A stretch of DNA of 64,000 nucleotides. Origin: Pseudomonadota bacterium (lineage in GTDB: Bacteria > Myxococcota_A > Polyangia > GCA-2747355). This document shows, piece by piece, positions 25,619 through 34,137 of the stretch (position 1 is the first letter of the stretch; every line of letters begins with the position of its first letter). Location of the stretch: positions 434,001 through 498,000 of the forward strand of contig JADJTL010000003.1 in NCBI GenBank assembly GCA_016711215.1, read 5' to 3'. The position numbers were made by a program, and so were the translations under genes. The notes beneath the pieces were generated by a model. It saw nothing but the letters and a program-made list of their open reading frames with translations. It did no database searches and had not been told where the DNA came from.

Positions 25619-27646
25619 TCAGCCCCCGCCTAGCTGCGCTCGCAGCGCCGCCATCATCGACTTGACATCCTCCAAGGGCGGTGGCGCGGAGAGGTCCTCG
25701 AGCTCGAAGTCCTCTGCCGCCAGACCCTCGAGGAAGCGACTCGGCTGCCGGTCCTGGAGCCGTCCGCGGATCAGGCGCCGCGCCGCGCGGGTCAGCACCA
25801 GCTCATCCCGGGCGCGCGTGATGCCGACGTAGCAAAGCCGTCGCTCCTCGTCGATGCCGCTGCTCTCCAGGTCGTTGGCCTGCGGGTTGATCGTCCGATC
25901 GTGGGGCAGCAGGCCCTCCTCCATCCCAACCATGATCACCAGCGGAAACTCGAGGCCCTTGGCCCCGTGCAGGGTGCAAAGCGTCACGCAATCGGCCGCG
26001 CCCTCGGCCGCAGGCTCGCTCGTGCTGATCAACGCCAGCCGGTTGAGGTAGTCCGCCACGCTCGGCTCGTCGACCCGCCGGCAATAGGCGGCCAGGCCGT
26101 CGAAGAAGCCCAGGACGTGGCCCCAGCGCCGCTCGAAGATCTTCCCCGAGGCGCTGTTGCGCTCGATCTCGGCGCGCAGGCCGGTGGCCTCGACCAGACG
26201 CTGGGCGTTCTCGACCAGGGCCTGGCCGCGACGCAGCCCGGGGGCATGCTCGCCGAGCAGCGCCACCAGCTCCGCGATCGGCGCGAGGGCCCGATCACCG
26301 CTGCCGAGCACCTCGGGGGCCTGCGTCAGCGCCGCAAAGAGAGTGCGTCCCGGTGCGGCCTCGGCCCAGGCCGCCAGCTTGGCGACCGTCACCGGCCCGA
26401 TGCCGCGCGCGGGGGTGTTGATGGCGCGGCGCAGCGCGATCTCGTCCTGCGGATTGCAGCAGAGGCGCAGATAGGCGCCGACGTCCTTGACCTCCTTGCG
26501 GTCGAAGAAGGCCGCACCGCCGAAGACGCGGTAGGGGACGCCGTGCTCGCGAAGCGCCTCCTCCAACGCGCGCGCGAGCACATTCGAGCGATAGAGCACG
26601 GCCGCATCGCCCCAGGCGCGCCCATGGCGCTCGACGGAGTGCTTCAACGCCAGCGCCACCCAACGCGCCTCCGATTCGCCGTCGGTCCCGACGACCAAGC
26701 GCACCTTCGCACCCCCGTGGCGCGTCGGCCTCAGGCGCTTGGGGTGCCGCTCGGGGTTGGCAGCGATGACCTGATTGGCGAGCGCGAGGATCGGCGCGCA
26801 GGAGCGGTAGTTGCGCTCGAGCGCGATCACCTGGGCACCGGGGAAGTCGTCGCCGAAGCGCAAGATGTTGCGCACGTCCGCGCCGCGCCAGCCGTAGATC
26901 GACTGATCGTCGTCGCCGACCACGCAGACGTTGCGATGCGCGCCACCGAGCGCGCGGAGCAAGCGTAGCTGCGCCGCGTTGGTGTCCTGATACTCGTCGA
27001 CCAGGACGTAGCGAAAGCGCCCCGCCCAGCGCTCGCGGCAGGCCGCCGAGCTCTCGAGCAGCTGGGTCGGCCGGCACACCAGGTCGTCGAAGTCGACGGC
27101 GGCGTAGGCCTCGAGCTGCTCGAGGTAGCGCGGATAGAGCTCGGCCGCAGCCTCATCGTAGGGGTCCTCGCTGGCCGGCAGGCCGCCCGGCGCGAGGAAG
27201 GCGTTCTTCCAGGCGCTGATGCGCTGCAGCAGCGCGCCAAGATCGAAGGCGCGGCCAAGCTCGACCCGCCGCAGCAGCTCGCGCAGGCAGGCGAGCTGAT
27301 CGCCGGTATCGAAGACCACCAGCCGCGCACCGCGCCGCTGCCGCTTCGTTTCGTCCTTGAGCAGGGCGAGGCCAAAAGCATGAAAGGTGCTCAGCGTCGC
27401 GGCCTGCGCCCGCTTCTTGCCGACCATCGTCACCAGCCGCTCGCGCATCTCGTCGGCGGCCTTGTTCGTGAAGGTCACGGCGAGGATTGCCTCGGGGGCG
27501 ACGCCACCCGCCATCAGGTGCGCGATCCGATGCGTGATCACGCGCGTCTTGCCGCTGCCGGCGCCCGCGAGCACGAGCAAGGGGCCGTCGGCCGCGGCCA
27601 CGGCTCGTCGTTGTTCGTCATTCAAGCCATCGAGCCAGCGCGACAC
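25619..27646 (-). CDS. UvrD/Rep-family DNA helicase (short form)
   Basis: A 675-residue superfamily 1A helicase. Motifs in order: GLNDEQRRAV (Q motif), AGAGSGKT (Walker A, about 28-35), AVTFTNKAADEMRERL, VDEYQDTN (motif II), GDDDQSIYGWRGA (motif III), NYRS, and the C-terminal TLHGAKGLEF and LCYVGITRARDEL. It lacks the C-terminal Tudor-like extension seen in the second copy at 37097. Probably a Rep-like 3'-5' translocase in replication restart or repair. The start is GTG at 27646. Confidence 0.93.
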   Translation of the reverse strand: MSRWLDGLNDEQRRAVAAADGPLLVLAGAGSGKTRVITHRIAHLMAGGVAPEAILAVTFTNKAADEMRERLVTMVGKKRAQAATLSTFHAFGLALLKDETKRQRRGARLVVFDTGDQLACLRELLRRVELGRAFDLGALLQRISAWKNAFLAPGGLPASEDPYDEAAAELYPRYLEQLEAYAAVDFDDLVCRPTQLLESSAACRERWAGRFRYVLVDEYQDTNAAQLRLLRALGGAHRNVCVVGDDDQSIYGWRGADVRNILRFGDDFPGAQVIALERNYRSCAPILALANQVIAANPERHPKRLRPTRHGGAKVRLVVGTDGESEARWVALALKHSVERHGRAWGDAAVLYRSNVLARALEEALREHGVPYRVFGGAAFFDRKEVKDVGAYLRLCCNPQDEIALRRAINTPARGIGPVTVAKLAAWAEAAPGRTLFAALTQAPEVLGSGDRALAPIAELVALLGEHAPGLRRGQALVENAQRLVEATGLRAEIERNSASGKIFERRWGHVLGFFDGLAAYCRRVDEPSVADYLNRLALISTSEPAAEGAADCVTLCTLHGAKGLEFPLVIMVGMEEGLLPHDRTINPQANDLESSGIDEERRLCYVGITRARDELVLTRAARRLIRGRLQDRQPSRFLEGLAAEDFELEDLSAPPPLEDVKSMMAALRAQLGGG

Positions 27647-27772
27647 GTTCAGCCCTCATCCGCGATCGGACTGCACCCGTACTCCGCCGGCGCGCGCGTA
27701 ACAAGCTTGACATCGAGGGTCTGCCGGGCGGAGCTGCAGGACGCTCTTGTTCGCCGGTCTGGGAGGGTGCCG

Positions 27773-29818
27773 ATGACCAGCCATCGCTCGACGCTCGCGC
27801 TGGCCGCCCTCGCCGCGGCGGCGCTGCTGCTGCTCACGGCACAGGCTGCGCGCGCCGAGCTGCGCGCGATCTGGGCCGTCGACGACGGCGTCAAGGTCGC
27901 CGCCGACGCGCCGGCGCAGCCGCTGGCGCGCGGCAATGGCGTCTTCAGCGCCCGGCCAGCGCGCGTGCGGCTCTTCGGCGCCCGCAACGAGACTGTCGCC
28001 TTCCAGCTGATCCTCGTCGGCGGAGCGACCGCCACGGCGCAGGTCAGCGTGCGACTCCCCGGCGTCGGCCCGATCGTCAATCGCGGCCTCAGCGCCGATC
28101 CCGACCGCTACTTCGTCGGGCGCCGGATCGAGCTCTTCAGGGAGCATTACCAGCAGCTGCGCCAGCGCTCCGCGTCGCTGAACTGGGAGCCGGGCAGCGC
28201 CGCCGAGCCGCGCGTCGCGCTCGGTTGGCTCCCAGATGCGCTGATCCCCTTGCGGGCGGAGGCCAGCTTCACCGTAGCGCCGCGACGAAACCAAGGCGTC
28301 TGGGTCGATCTCTTCATTCCGCCGGAGACGGCGCCGGGGCGTTATCAGGGCAGGCTCGAGGTCTCGGTCGCCGGTCGGCCCTGCACGCTCCCTGGCGGCA
28401 GCCTGCCGATCACCCTCGAGGTCCTGCCGCTGACGCTGCCGCAAGAGCCCTCGCTGCGCACGATGGTCTATTTCTCGGGCTCCGATGACGACCGCGATGT
28501 GCTCGTCGCGCGCTACCTGCCGCGGCCCTGGGAGGCAGCAGAGGCCGCCGTCGAGGCCCTGCGCGCGCGGCACTTCCGACTCGCCCGCCGGCACCGCTTG
28601 TCGCTCTTCATCGGCCGCGATCAAGCGCCCACCGAGGTGCTGCGGCGCCAGCTCAGCGGCGAGGCCTTCAGCCGCGCCGCGGGCTACGAAGGCCCCGGCG
28701 AGGGCGCCGGCCTCGAGCTCTACGTCATTCACTCCTACGGCGGCGCGCTGACCCCTGGCGAGGCACGTCGCTGGCACGACTGGTTCTCGGTCCACGGCGC
28801 CCGAGCGACCTACTTCCTCTACGCGCACGACGAACCGAGCCCCGGCGATTTCGCCGCCATCAACAGCATCGCCCGGCGCGCGCGGCCGGTGCCGAGCTTC
28901 GTCACCCACGCCTATACCCCGCAGCTCGCTACCGACCTCTTCGCCGCCCTGGCCTCGGACTACTCGCCCGCCAACGCCAGGCGCGCCCGCGCCGCCGGGC
29001 GAGAGCAGTGGATCTACAACGGCGTGCGGCCCTTCAGCGGCAGCTTCGTCGTCGACGATGTCGCCGTGTCACCGCGCGTCAATGCCTGGATCCAGTACAA
29101 GTACGGCATCGAGCGCTGGTTCTATTGGGAGTCGACCTACTACAGCGACGCCCAGGGCGGACGCGGGCCGATCGACGTCTTCAGCGAGCCGATCACCTTC
29201 AGCAACGGTGACGGCGACCGGCTCAATGGTGACGGGCTCCTCTTCTACCCCGGGCGCGACCTGCTCTTCCCCGCGCAGGATCAGGGCTTCGACCTTCCGC
29301 TGCCGAGCATTCGCCTGAAGAACTGGCGCCGCGGCCTGCAGGACGTCGAGTACCTCGTGCTGGCCCGTCGCGCCGGTCACGGCGCGGCCGTCGATCGCCT
29401 GCTACGCACGCTGATCCCGCGGGCGCTCGCCGACGAGACCGAGGCCTCCGCACCCGTCGCCTGGCCCGAGGAGGGCGAGCGCTGGTTGCTCGCGCGGCGC
29501 CTCGTCGCCGATTGGCTGACCAAGGGCGGCGCCAGCGCGGCGCTCCCAGCCACGCTGGGCGTCGGCACTGAGCCGCGCCTGCAGCGCTGGCGGCGCCGGC
29601 TGCAGAGCGCCCCGCGGCGCTTGGGTCGCAGGCGCCTCGCCGTCGGCGCCATCGTCGGCGGCGTCGGGCTGCTGCTGCTCCTCTGGGCCGCCCTGCGCCG
29701 GCGCCGGCGCCAGCGCTCTGCGGTTCAGCGCAGCTTGTCAGAGGCGACCCCGATGACGCAGAATGCCGACCTCGGCGCTCAGGCCGAAGACCGCCCAGGC
29801 ACACCACCCTCTGGATAG
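27773..29818 (+). CDS. Secreted DUF4091 (GH123-like) protein with C-terminal membrane anchor
   Basis: A 681-residue protein with a signal peptide (about 1-31), an N-terminal beta-sandwich-like region, and a C-terminal catalytic-type DUF4091 barrel. The family signature is RLKNWRRGLQDVEYLVLAR near residues 516-534. Acidic residues in FLYAHDEPSPGD and the Trp/Tyr-rich WIQYKYGIERWFYWEST resemble the active site of GH123 beta-N-acetylgalactosaminidases, so a glycosidase role is inferred. A single helix (about residues 626-642) flanked by Arg clusters then anchors it, leaving a short polar tail. A GGGAGGG site precedes the ATG. The permease gene follows after 8 bp. Confidence 0.72.
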   Translation: MTSHRSTLALAALAAAALLLLTAQAARAELRAIWAVDDGVKVAADAPAQPLARGNGVFSARPARVRLFGARNETVAFQLILVGGATATAQVSVRLPGVGPIVNRGLSADPDRYFVGRRIELFREHYQQLRQRSASLNWEPGSAAEPRVALGWLPDALIPLRAEASFTVAPRRNQGVWVDLFIPPETAPGRYQGRLEVSVAGRPCTLPGGSLPITLEVLPLTLPQEPSLRTMVYFSGSDDDRDVLVARYLPRPWEAAEAAVEALRARHFRLARRHRLSLFIGRDQAPTEVLRRQLSGEAFSRAAGYEGPGEGAGLELYVIHSYGGALTPGEARRWHDWFSVHGARATYFLYAHDEPSPGDFAAINSIARRARPVPSFVTHAYTPQLATDLFAALASDYSPANARRARAAGREQWIYNGVRPFSGSFVVDDVAVSPRVNAWIQYKYGIERWFYWESTYYSDAQGGRGPIDVFSEPITFSNGDGDRLNGDGLLFYPGRDLLFPAQDQGFDLPLPSIRLKNWRRGLQDVEYLVLARRAGHGAAVDRLLRTLIPRALADETEASAPVAWPEEGERWLLARRLVADWLTKGGASAALPATLGVGTEPRLQRWRRRLQSAPRRLGRRRLAVGAIVGGVGLLLLLWAALRRRRRQRSAVQRSLSEATPMTQNADLGAQAEDRPGTPPSG

Positions 29819-29826
29819 GGCCCACA

Positions 29827-31380
29827 ATGCGCCGCTTTCTTCGCGTCAAGCCGCTCGACCAACTGATCGCGGATACCGAGCAGCCGCACACGCAGCTCCA
29901 CCGCTCGCTGGGTCCGATCCAGCTCACGGCCCTCGGGGTCGGCGCGATCGTCGGCGCCGGGATCTTTTCCAGCATCGGCACGGCCGCCGCCGGCGGCAGC
30001 CATCACGTCGGGGCCGGACCCGCGCTGGCGATCTCCTTCCTCCTCGTCGCCATCGCCTGCGGCTTCGCGGCCCTCTGTTACGCCGAGTTCGCCTCGCTCG
30101 CGCCCATCTCCGGCTCGGCCTACACCTACGCCTACGCCACCCTCGGCGAGCTCGTGGCGTGGATCATCGGCTGGGATCTGGTGCTCGAATACGCGGTAGG
30201 TAACGTCGCGGTCGCGATCTCCTGGTCGGCCTACTTCCAGGAGCTGCTGCGCGGGCTGGGCTTCCAATTCCCGCTCTGGCTCGGCACCGATCTGCGCTCG
30301 GCGACCCACGCCGCGGCGCTCGTGGCGCAGCAGACCGCCGCGCATGCTGAGCTCGCGGCGCTCGGTCATACGGTGCTGCGCGACGCCCAGGCGCTCGCGC
30401 TGGCGCCGCGCCTGCTCGGCCTGCCGCTGGTCTTCAACCTGCCGGCGATGGCGTCGGTGGCCGCGATCACCTGGGTGCTCGTGCGCGGCATGCGCGAGAG
30501 CGCCGGCCTCAACACCGTGATGGTCGTGCTCAAGCTCGCGATCCTCGGCTTCTTCCTGATCGTCGGCTCCTGCTACGTCACGCCCGCCAACTGGACGCCC
30601 TTCGCCCCCAATGGCTTCCGCGGGATCTCCAGCGCCGCGGCGATCATCTTCTTCGCCTATATCGGCTTCGACGCCGTCTCCACCGCCGCCGAGGAGGCGA
30701 AGAACCCGCAGCGCGACCTGCCGATCGGCATTATCGCCAGCCTCGTGGTCTGCACCCTGCTCTACGTCGCCACCGCCATCGTCCTCACCGGCCTCGCCCC
30801 CTGGCACACCCTCGGATCGGCCGAGCCGCTCGCCGTGGCCTTCGCCGCCCGCGGGATGCACTGGGCCGCGGGTATCATCTCGCTCGGCGCGCTCTTCGCC
30901 ACGACCTCCGTCTTGGTGGCCTTTCAGATCGCCCAGCCGCGCATCTTCTTCGCGATGGCCCGCGACGGGCTGCTGCCGCAGTGGGCGGCCCGCGTCCACC
31001 CGCGCTACCGGACGCCCCATGTGACGACGATCCTCACCGGCGTCCTGGTGGGGGTCTTCTCGGGCTTGACCAACATCAACGAGATGGTCGAGCTGACCAA
31101 CATCGGCACGCTCTTCGCGTTCGTGCTGGTGGCGATCGGCATCATGGTGCTGCGCCATGTCGACCCGCAGCGCCCGCGCCCCTTTCGCGCGCCCCTCGTG
31201 CCCCTGGTGCCGATCGGCTGCATCCTCTGCTGCGGCTGGCTGATGTTCGAGCTGCCGCTGGTCACCTGGCTGCGCTTCGGCGCCTGGCTGGCCATCGGCC
31301 TGGCGGTCTATTGGCTCTACGGCGCGCGGCACAGCCGGCTGAACACGCGCAGCGACGCGGCTCGCGCCGGCCGCGGCTAG
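29827..31380 (+). CDS. APC-superfamily amino-acid permease (CAT type)
   Basis: A 517-residue inner-membrane transporter with about 12-13 hydrophobic helices. Helix 1 carries the APC substrate motif GVGAIVGAGIFSSIG; FFAYIGFDAVSTAAEEAKNPQRDLP is the conserved TM6-loop block of the cationic amino-acid transporter subfamily. It probably takes up amino acids by proton symport; specificity is not readable. It is in an apparent operon with the DUF4091 gene. Its stop shares the bases CTAG with the stop of the opposing exbD gene. Confidence 0.9.
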   Translation: MRRFLRVKPLDQLIADTEQPHTQLHRSLGPIQLTALGVGAIVGAGIFSSIGTAAAGGSHHVGAGPALAISFLLVAIACGFAALCYAEFASLAPISGSAYTYAYATLGELVAWIIGWDLVLEYAVGNVAVAISWSAYFQELLRGLGFQFPLWLGTDLRSATHAAALVAQQTAAHAELAALGHTVLRDAQALALAPRLLGLPLVFNLPAMASVAAITWVLVRGMRESAGLNTVMVVLKLAILGFFLIVGSCYVTPANWTPFAPNGFRGISSAAAIIFFAYIGFDAVSTAAEEAKNPQRDLPIGIIASLVVCTLLYVATAIVLTGLAPWHTLGSAEPLAVAFAARGMHWAAGIISLGALFATTSVLVAFQIAQPRIFFAMARDGLLPQWAARVHPRYRTPHVTTILTGVLVGVFSGLTNINEMVELTNIGTLFAFVLVAIGIMVLRHVDPQRPRPFRAPLVPLVPIGCILCCGWLMFELPLVTWLRFGAWLAIGLAVYWLYGARHSRLNTRSDAARAGRG

Positions 31381-31850
31381 GGTCGCGCGACGCCGAGATT
31401 GAAGTTCGGCATACCGGCCATGCCGCAGGTCTTCATGATCTTCGTGATCACGTCGCTGCGCAGGTGCTTGTCCGCGAGCAGCAACACAAACGCATCGTCG
31501 GGCTTGAGCTTCTTGAGCTGGAGCAGCCGCGCCATCCGCGTGTAGAGGGGCACGATCTTGTTGCCCTGCAGGTCCTGGGGCGCGATCTCGCCCTTGCGCA
31601 GGCGCATCACGTGCGAGTCCATCAGCTTGATCTCGTTCTGGCTGGCCGTCACGGTCAGGGTCACGACGAGGCCCTTATCCGAATGCGAGGGCGGCAGCGC
31701 GAGCCCCTGGGCGCCCTCCAGCATCACCGACTGCGAGCGATAGCCGAGGAGCAGGAAGAAGAGCAGACAGGTCAGAATGTCGATCATCGGCGTGAGGTTG
31801 AGGACAATCTCCTTGGCCTCACCCGCCCCATCGTGCTTGCCGCCTATCAT
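31377..31850 (-). CDS. exbD: ExbD/TolR-family biopolymer transport protein (second copy)
   Basis: A 157-residue protein with the ExbD/TolR plan: short cytoplasmic N-terminus, one membrane helix led by NLTPMIDILTCLLFFLLLGY with the conserved proton-relay Asp, then a periplasmic domain. It is the last gene of an ExbB-ExbD-ExbD operon that uses proton-motive force to drive an outer-membrane or envelope process. The ATG at 31850 overlaps the TGA of a short upstream reading frame created by a 20-bp duplication, and it has no good ribosome site of its own. Confidence 0.88.
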   Translation of the reverse strand: MIGGKHDGAGEAKEIVLNLTPMIDILTCLLFFLLLGYRSQSVMLEGAQGLALPPSHSDKGLVVTLTVTASQNEIKLMDSHVMRLRKGEIAPQDLQGNKIVPLYTRMARLLQLKKLKPDDAFVLLLADKHLRSDVITKIMKTCGMAGMPNFNLGVARP

Positions 31851-31871
31851 CTGTGCTTGCCGCCCATCATC
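31832..31871 (-). repeat. 20-bp tandem duplication of the second exbD start region
   Basis: Two near-identical 20-bp units (31832-31851 and 31852-31871, two mismatches). On the minus strand each contains ATG followed by GGCGGCAAGCAC. The upstream copy begins a seven-codon frame (MMGGKHR) that stops at TGA inside the ATGA of the true exbD start. The only good ribosome site, GGAGTGAGG, lies before the upstream copy. Confidence 0.8.
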
Positions 31872-31880
31872 GTCGTTGCC

Positions 31881-32420
31881 TCACTCCACGATCGTCGAGA
31901 CGACGGCCTCGGGGAAGACCGGCACGCGTAGCGGCCGCCGCTTCGTCCCACCCTCCCGGTCGCGCGAGGCGTCCATCGCCTTGACCACCGCCTCATAGAG
32001 GACGGCCGGCGCCGGCGTGATCACGATCGTGCTCGAGTTGGGGTACTTCTTCTTCACGCCCAGCAGATGCTGGTGCAAACCCTCGTAGTCATAGTCGCCG
32101 GCGCGTTTTGGCAGCGTCTTGCGCAGACCCGCCAGCTCGGCCTCGCTCATCGTGTCGTGACTGGCGCTGACCACCATCCCGCTCTCGGTGATCTGGAGGC
32201 CCATCGTCACCTTGGCGCGGCTGGCGTTGGGGTCGGCGTCGCCGTCGCTGAGCACCGGCACGCTGGCGTTGATCAGCGCGATGATCACCGCGCCGAAGGA
32301 GATCAGCAGGAAGAAGAGCAGACAGGTCAAAATGTCGATCATCGGCGTGAGGTTGAGATAGATCTCATCCTCCTCATCCGACGCACCGCTGAAACCGCCG
32401 CCGTGCCCGCCGCTCAACAC
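31881..32420 (-). CDS. exbD: ExbD/TolR-family biopolymer transport protein (first copy)
   Basis: A 179-residue ExbD/TolR protein with a Gly/Asp/Glu-rich N-terminus, the membrane helix LNLTPMIDILTCLLFFLLIS with its Asp, and a periplasmic domain. The helix is almost identical to that of the second copy, while the periplasmic domains differ, so the pair may form a mixed dimer. No ATG is available; GTG at 32420 is the probable start, lying inside the last copy of a 23-bp tandem repeat that carries the ribosome site. Confidence 0.88.
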   Translation of the reverse strand: MLSGGHGGGFSGASDEEDEIYLNLTPMIDILTCLLFFLLISFGAVIIALINASVPVLSDGDADPNASRAKVTMGLQITESGMVVSASHDTMSEAELAGLRKTLPKRAGDYDYEGLHQHLLGVKKKYPNSSTIVITPAPAVLYEAVVKAMDASRDREGGTKRRPLRVPVFPEAVVSTIVE

Positions 32421-32501
32421 TGCGCTAGCCCTCCGCTCAACACTGCGCTAGCCCTCCGCTCAACACTGCGCTAGCCCTCCGCTCAACACTGCGCTAGCCC
32501 T
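32413..32501 (-). repeat. Four tandem 23-bp repeats spanning the exbB-exbD junction
   Basis: Three full units (32413-32435, 32436-32458, 32459-32481) and a 20-bp fourth (32482-32501). On the minus strand each unit carries a GGAGGG or GAGGG ribosome site, a CTAG and GTGTTGAG. The fourth copy contains the exbB stop TAG; the first contains the exbD GTG start. The three upstream GTGs each open a nine-codon frame (MLSGGLAQC) whose TGA lies just past the next GTG. Confidence 0.9.
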
Positions 32502-33147
32502 CTTTGCGCGGCGCCGCTGCGGCGCGGGAGTTCTTGGTCACGATCATGTCGACCACCGAGGTGACGGCATGCTCCATCCGCTCCAGCAGCTTGTTCTGCT
32601 TGCTGCTGAGCACGACGAAGAAGAACACGAGTGCAGCCGCCACCGAGAGCGCGAAGAAGGTCGCGCGGAAGGCGATCGCGATACCGGCAGAGAGCGCCTC
32701 CTGGCGCTTGACGGCGTCACCGCCCTCCATCCCGGAGAAGGCGATGATCAGTCCGCGAATCGTCCCGAGCAAGCCGACCATCGTGGCGATATTCGCCAGA
32801 TGCGGCAGGAAGGCGACGCCGCGCTTGAACTTCGGGATCTCCTTGGCCGCGGCGACCTCGACCGCGCGGCGGATTTCCTTCTCCGACTTGTTGGCGCGCA
32901 GCAGCACGGCCTTGAGGATCGAGGTCAGCGGATGGACCTTTGTGTTGCAGTACTGCAGGGCGCGCGCGTAGTTGTTGTTGGCGATCTGGCTGAAGATCGC
33001 CCCCGTCAGCTCGTCCTCGGCCAAGCGCAGCCGAAACCATAACAGGTAGGCTTTGTGCATGATCGCCGCCAGGGCATAGATCGACACGGCGAGGATCGTG
33101 TACATGAAGGGGCCGCCCTCGTTGAACACCGCTAGAATTCCGCTCAT
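32494..33147 (-). CDS. exbB: MotA/TolQ/ExbB proton-channel protein
   Basis: A 217-residue inner-membrane protein with three helices (about 13-33, 115-140, 160-185) and the family block FLPHLANIATMVGLLGTIRGLI...AIAFRATFFALSVAAALVFFFVV. It forms the pentameric stator that couples proton flow to work by the ExbD partners encoded next. The ATG at 33147 is preferred over the adjacent GTG and has a GAGGAAGG site. No TonB or TolA gene is visible nearby, so the energised target is unknown. Confidence 0.9.
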   Translation of the reverse strand: MSGILAVFNEGGPFMYTILAVSIYALAAIMHKAYLLWFRLRLAEDELTGAIFSQIANNNYARALQYCNTKVHPLTSILKAVLLRANKSEKEIRRAVEVAAAKEIPKFKRGVAFLPHLANIATMVGLLGTIRGLIIAFSGMEGGDAVKRQEALSAGIAIAFRATFFALSVAAALVFFFVVLSSKQNKLLERMEHAVTSVVDMIVTKNSRAAAAPRKEG

Positions 33148-33512
33148 CACCCTTCCTCTCGTGTCCGGAATGCGCTGCTCGACCCACGCGCCGGCGTCGG
33201 TGCCGGCGCGCTAAGGTCGGTCGCATGCTGCGAGTCCCTTGGTACCGGTTCGTTATGTCCTTGGTACCGGTTCGTCATGTCGCGCCGCTGGTTGAGCGCC
33301 GCTGGTTGCACAGGGGCCGCCTCGCCCCGCCTGCGCCTCGCCTCACCGCCAGCTGAACAACTGAGCGACCGATACTACACTGCCGCGATTGGGCCGGGCA
33401 AGACGGCGCGCACGTTCCGGCCAACATCGCCGCGGTCGACCGCGAGGGTTCCCCTTGACGGGGCCCGGTCGCGCGGGCTAGGGGGAGGGCAGACGTCAGG
33501 CAGGGGGCAGCG
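33148..33512. other. Intergenic region with short tandem duplications
   Basis: About 365 bp between divergent exbB and the phosphate genes, holding no supportable gene. It contains a 22-bp tandem duplication (33237-33258 and 33259-33280, one mismatch, each with GGTACCGG) and directly after it a second short duplication, CGCCGCTGGTTG at 33283 and again at 33297. Promoters for both flanking operons should lie here; none was convincing by eye. Confidence 0.6.
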
Positions 33513-34136
33513 ATGTTCGGCCGACTCTTACCCAAGGAACCCAGCTTCTTCTCCTACTTCGAGCAGCACGCCGAGCTCACGCTCCGGGGCGTGCGGGAGT
33601 TCCAGGGCCTGGCGACCGAGGGCATCGGGCGCGGCCACAGCCAGCGTATCCTCGAGATCGAGCACCAGGCGGACGGGGTGACGCATCGCTGTATCGAGGC
33701 GCTGCATCGCACCTTCATTACGCCGCTCGATCGCGACGACATCCACCAGTTGATCTCGCGGATGGACGACATCCTCGATCACGTCGAGGCCGCCGCCGAG
33801 CGCATCACGCTCTACGAGGTACGCGAGCTGATGCCGGAGGTGCGCGACTTCGCCGCGGTGCTGGTGCGGGCCGTCGAGCATGTGCAACGCGCCGTGCGCT
33901 CGCTCGGGGACAAGCGGCGGACCAAGGAGGTGCTGGAGATCTGCATCGAGATCAACCGCATCGAGAACGAGGCCGACGCCCTGCTCCGCCGCGCGCTCGC
34001 TCGCCTCTTCCGCGAGGAGACGGATCCCCTCGAGGTGATCAAGTGGAAGGAGATCTTCGAGTACCTCGAGCGCGCCACTGACGTCTGCGAGGACGTGGCG
34101 AATCTGGTCGAGGGCATCATCCTGGAGGGCAACTGA
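33513..34136 (+). CDS. DUF47/PhoU-like phosphate transport regulator
   Basis: A 207-residue all-helical protein of the DUF47 (TIGR00153, PhoU-like) family. It begins MFGRLLPKEPSFFSYFEQHA and contains the repeated metal-binding E-x3-D-type segments EIEHQADGVTHRC and EINRIENEADALLRR. Family members are paired with PiT permeases and thought to gate them. Here the permease start is 1 bp past its stop. An AGGGGG site precedes the ATG. Confidence 0.9.
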   Translation: MFGRLLPKEPSFFSYFEQHAELTLRGVREFQGLATEGIGRGHSQRILEIEHQADGVTHRCIEALHRTFITPLDRDDIHQLISRMDDILDHVEAAAERITLYEVRELMPEVRDFAAVLVRAVEHVQRAVRSLGDKRRTKEVLEICIEINRIENEADALLRRALARLFREETDPLEVIKWKEIFEYLERATDVCEDVANLVEGIILEGN

Positions 34137-34137
34137 G

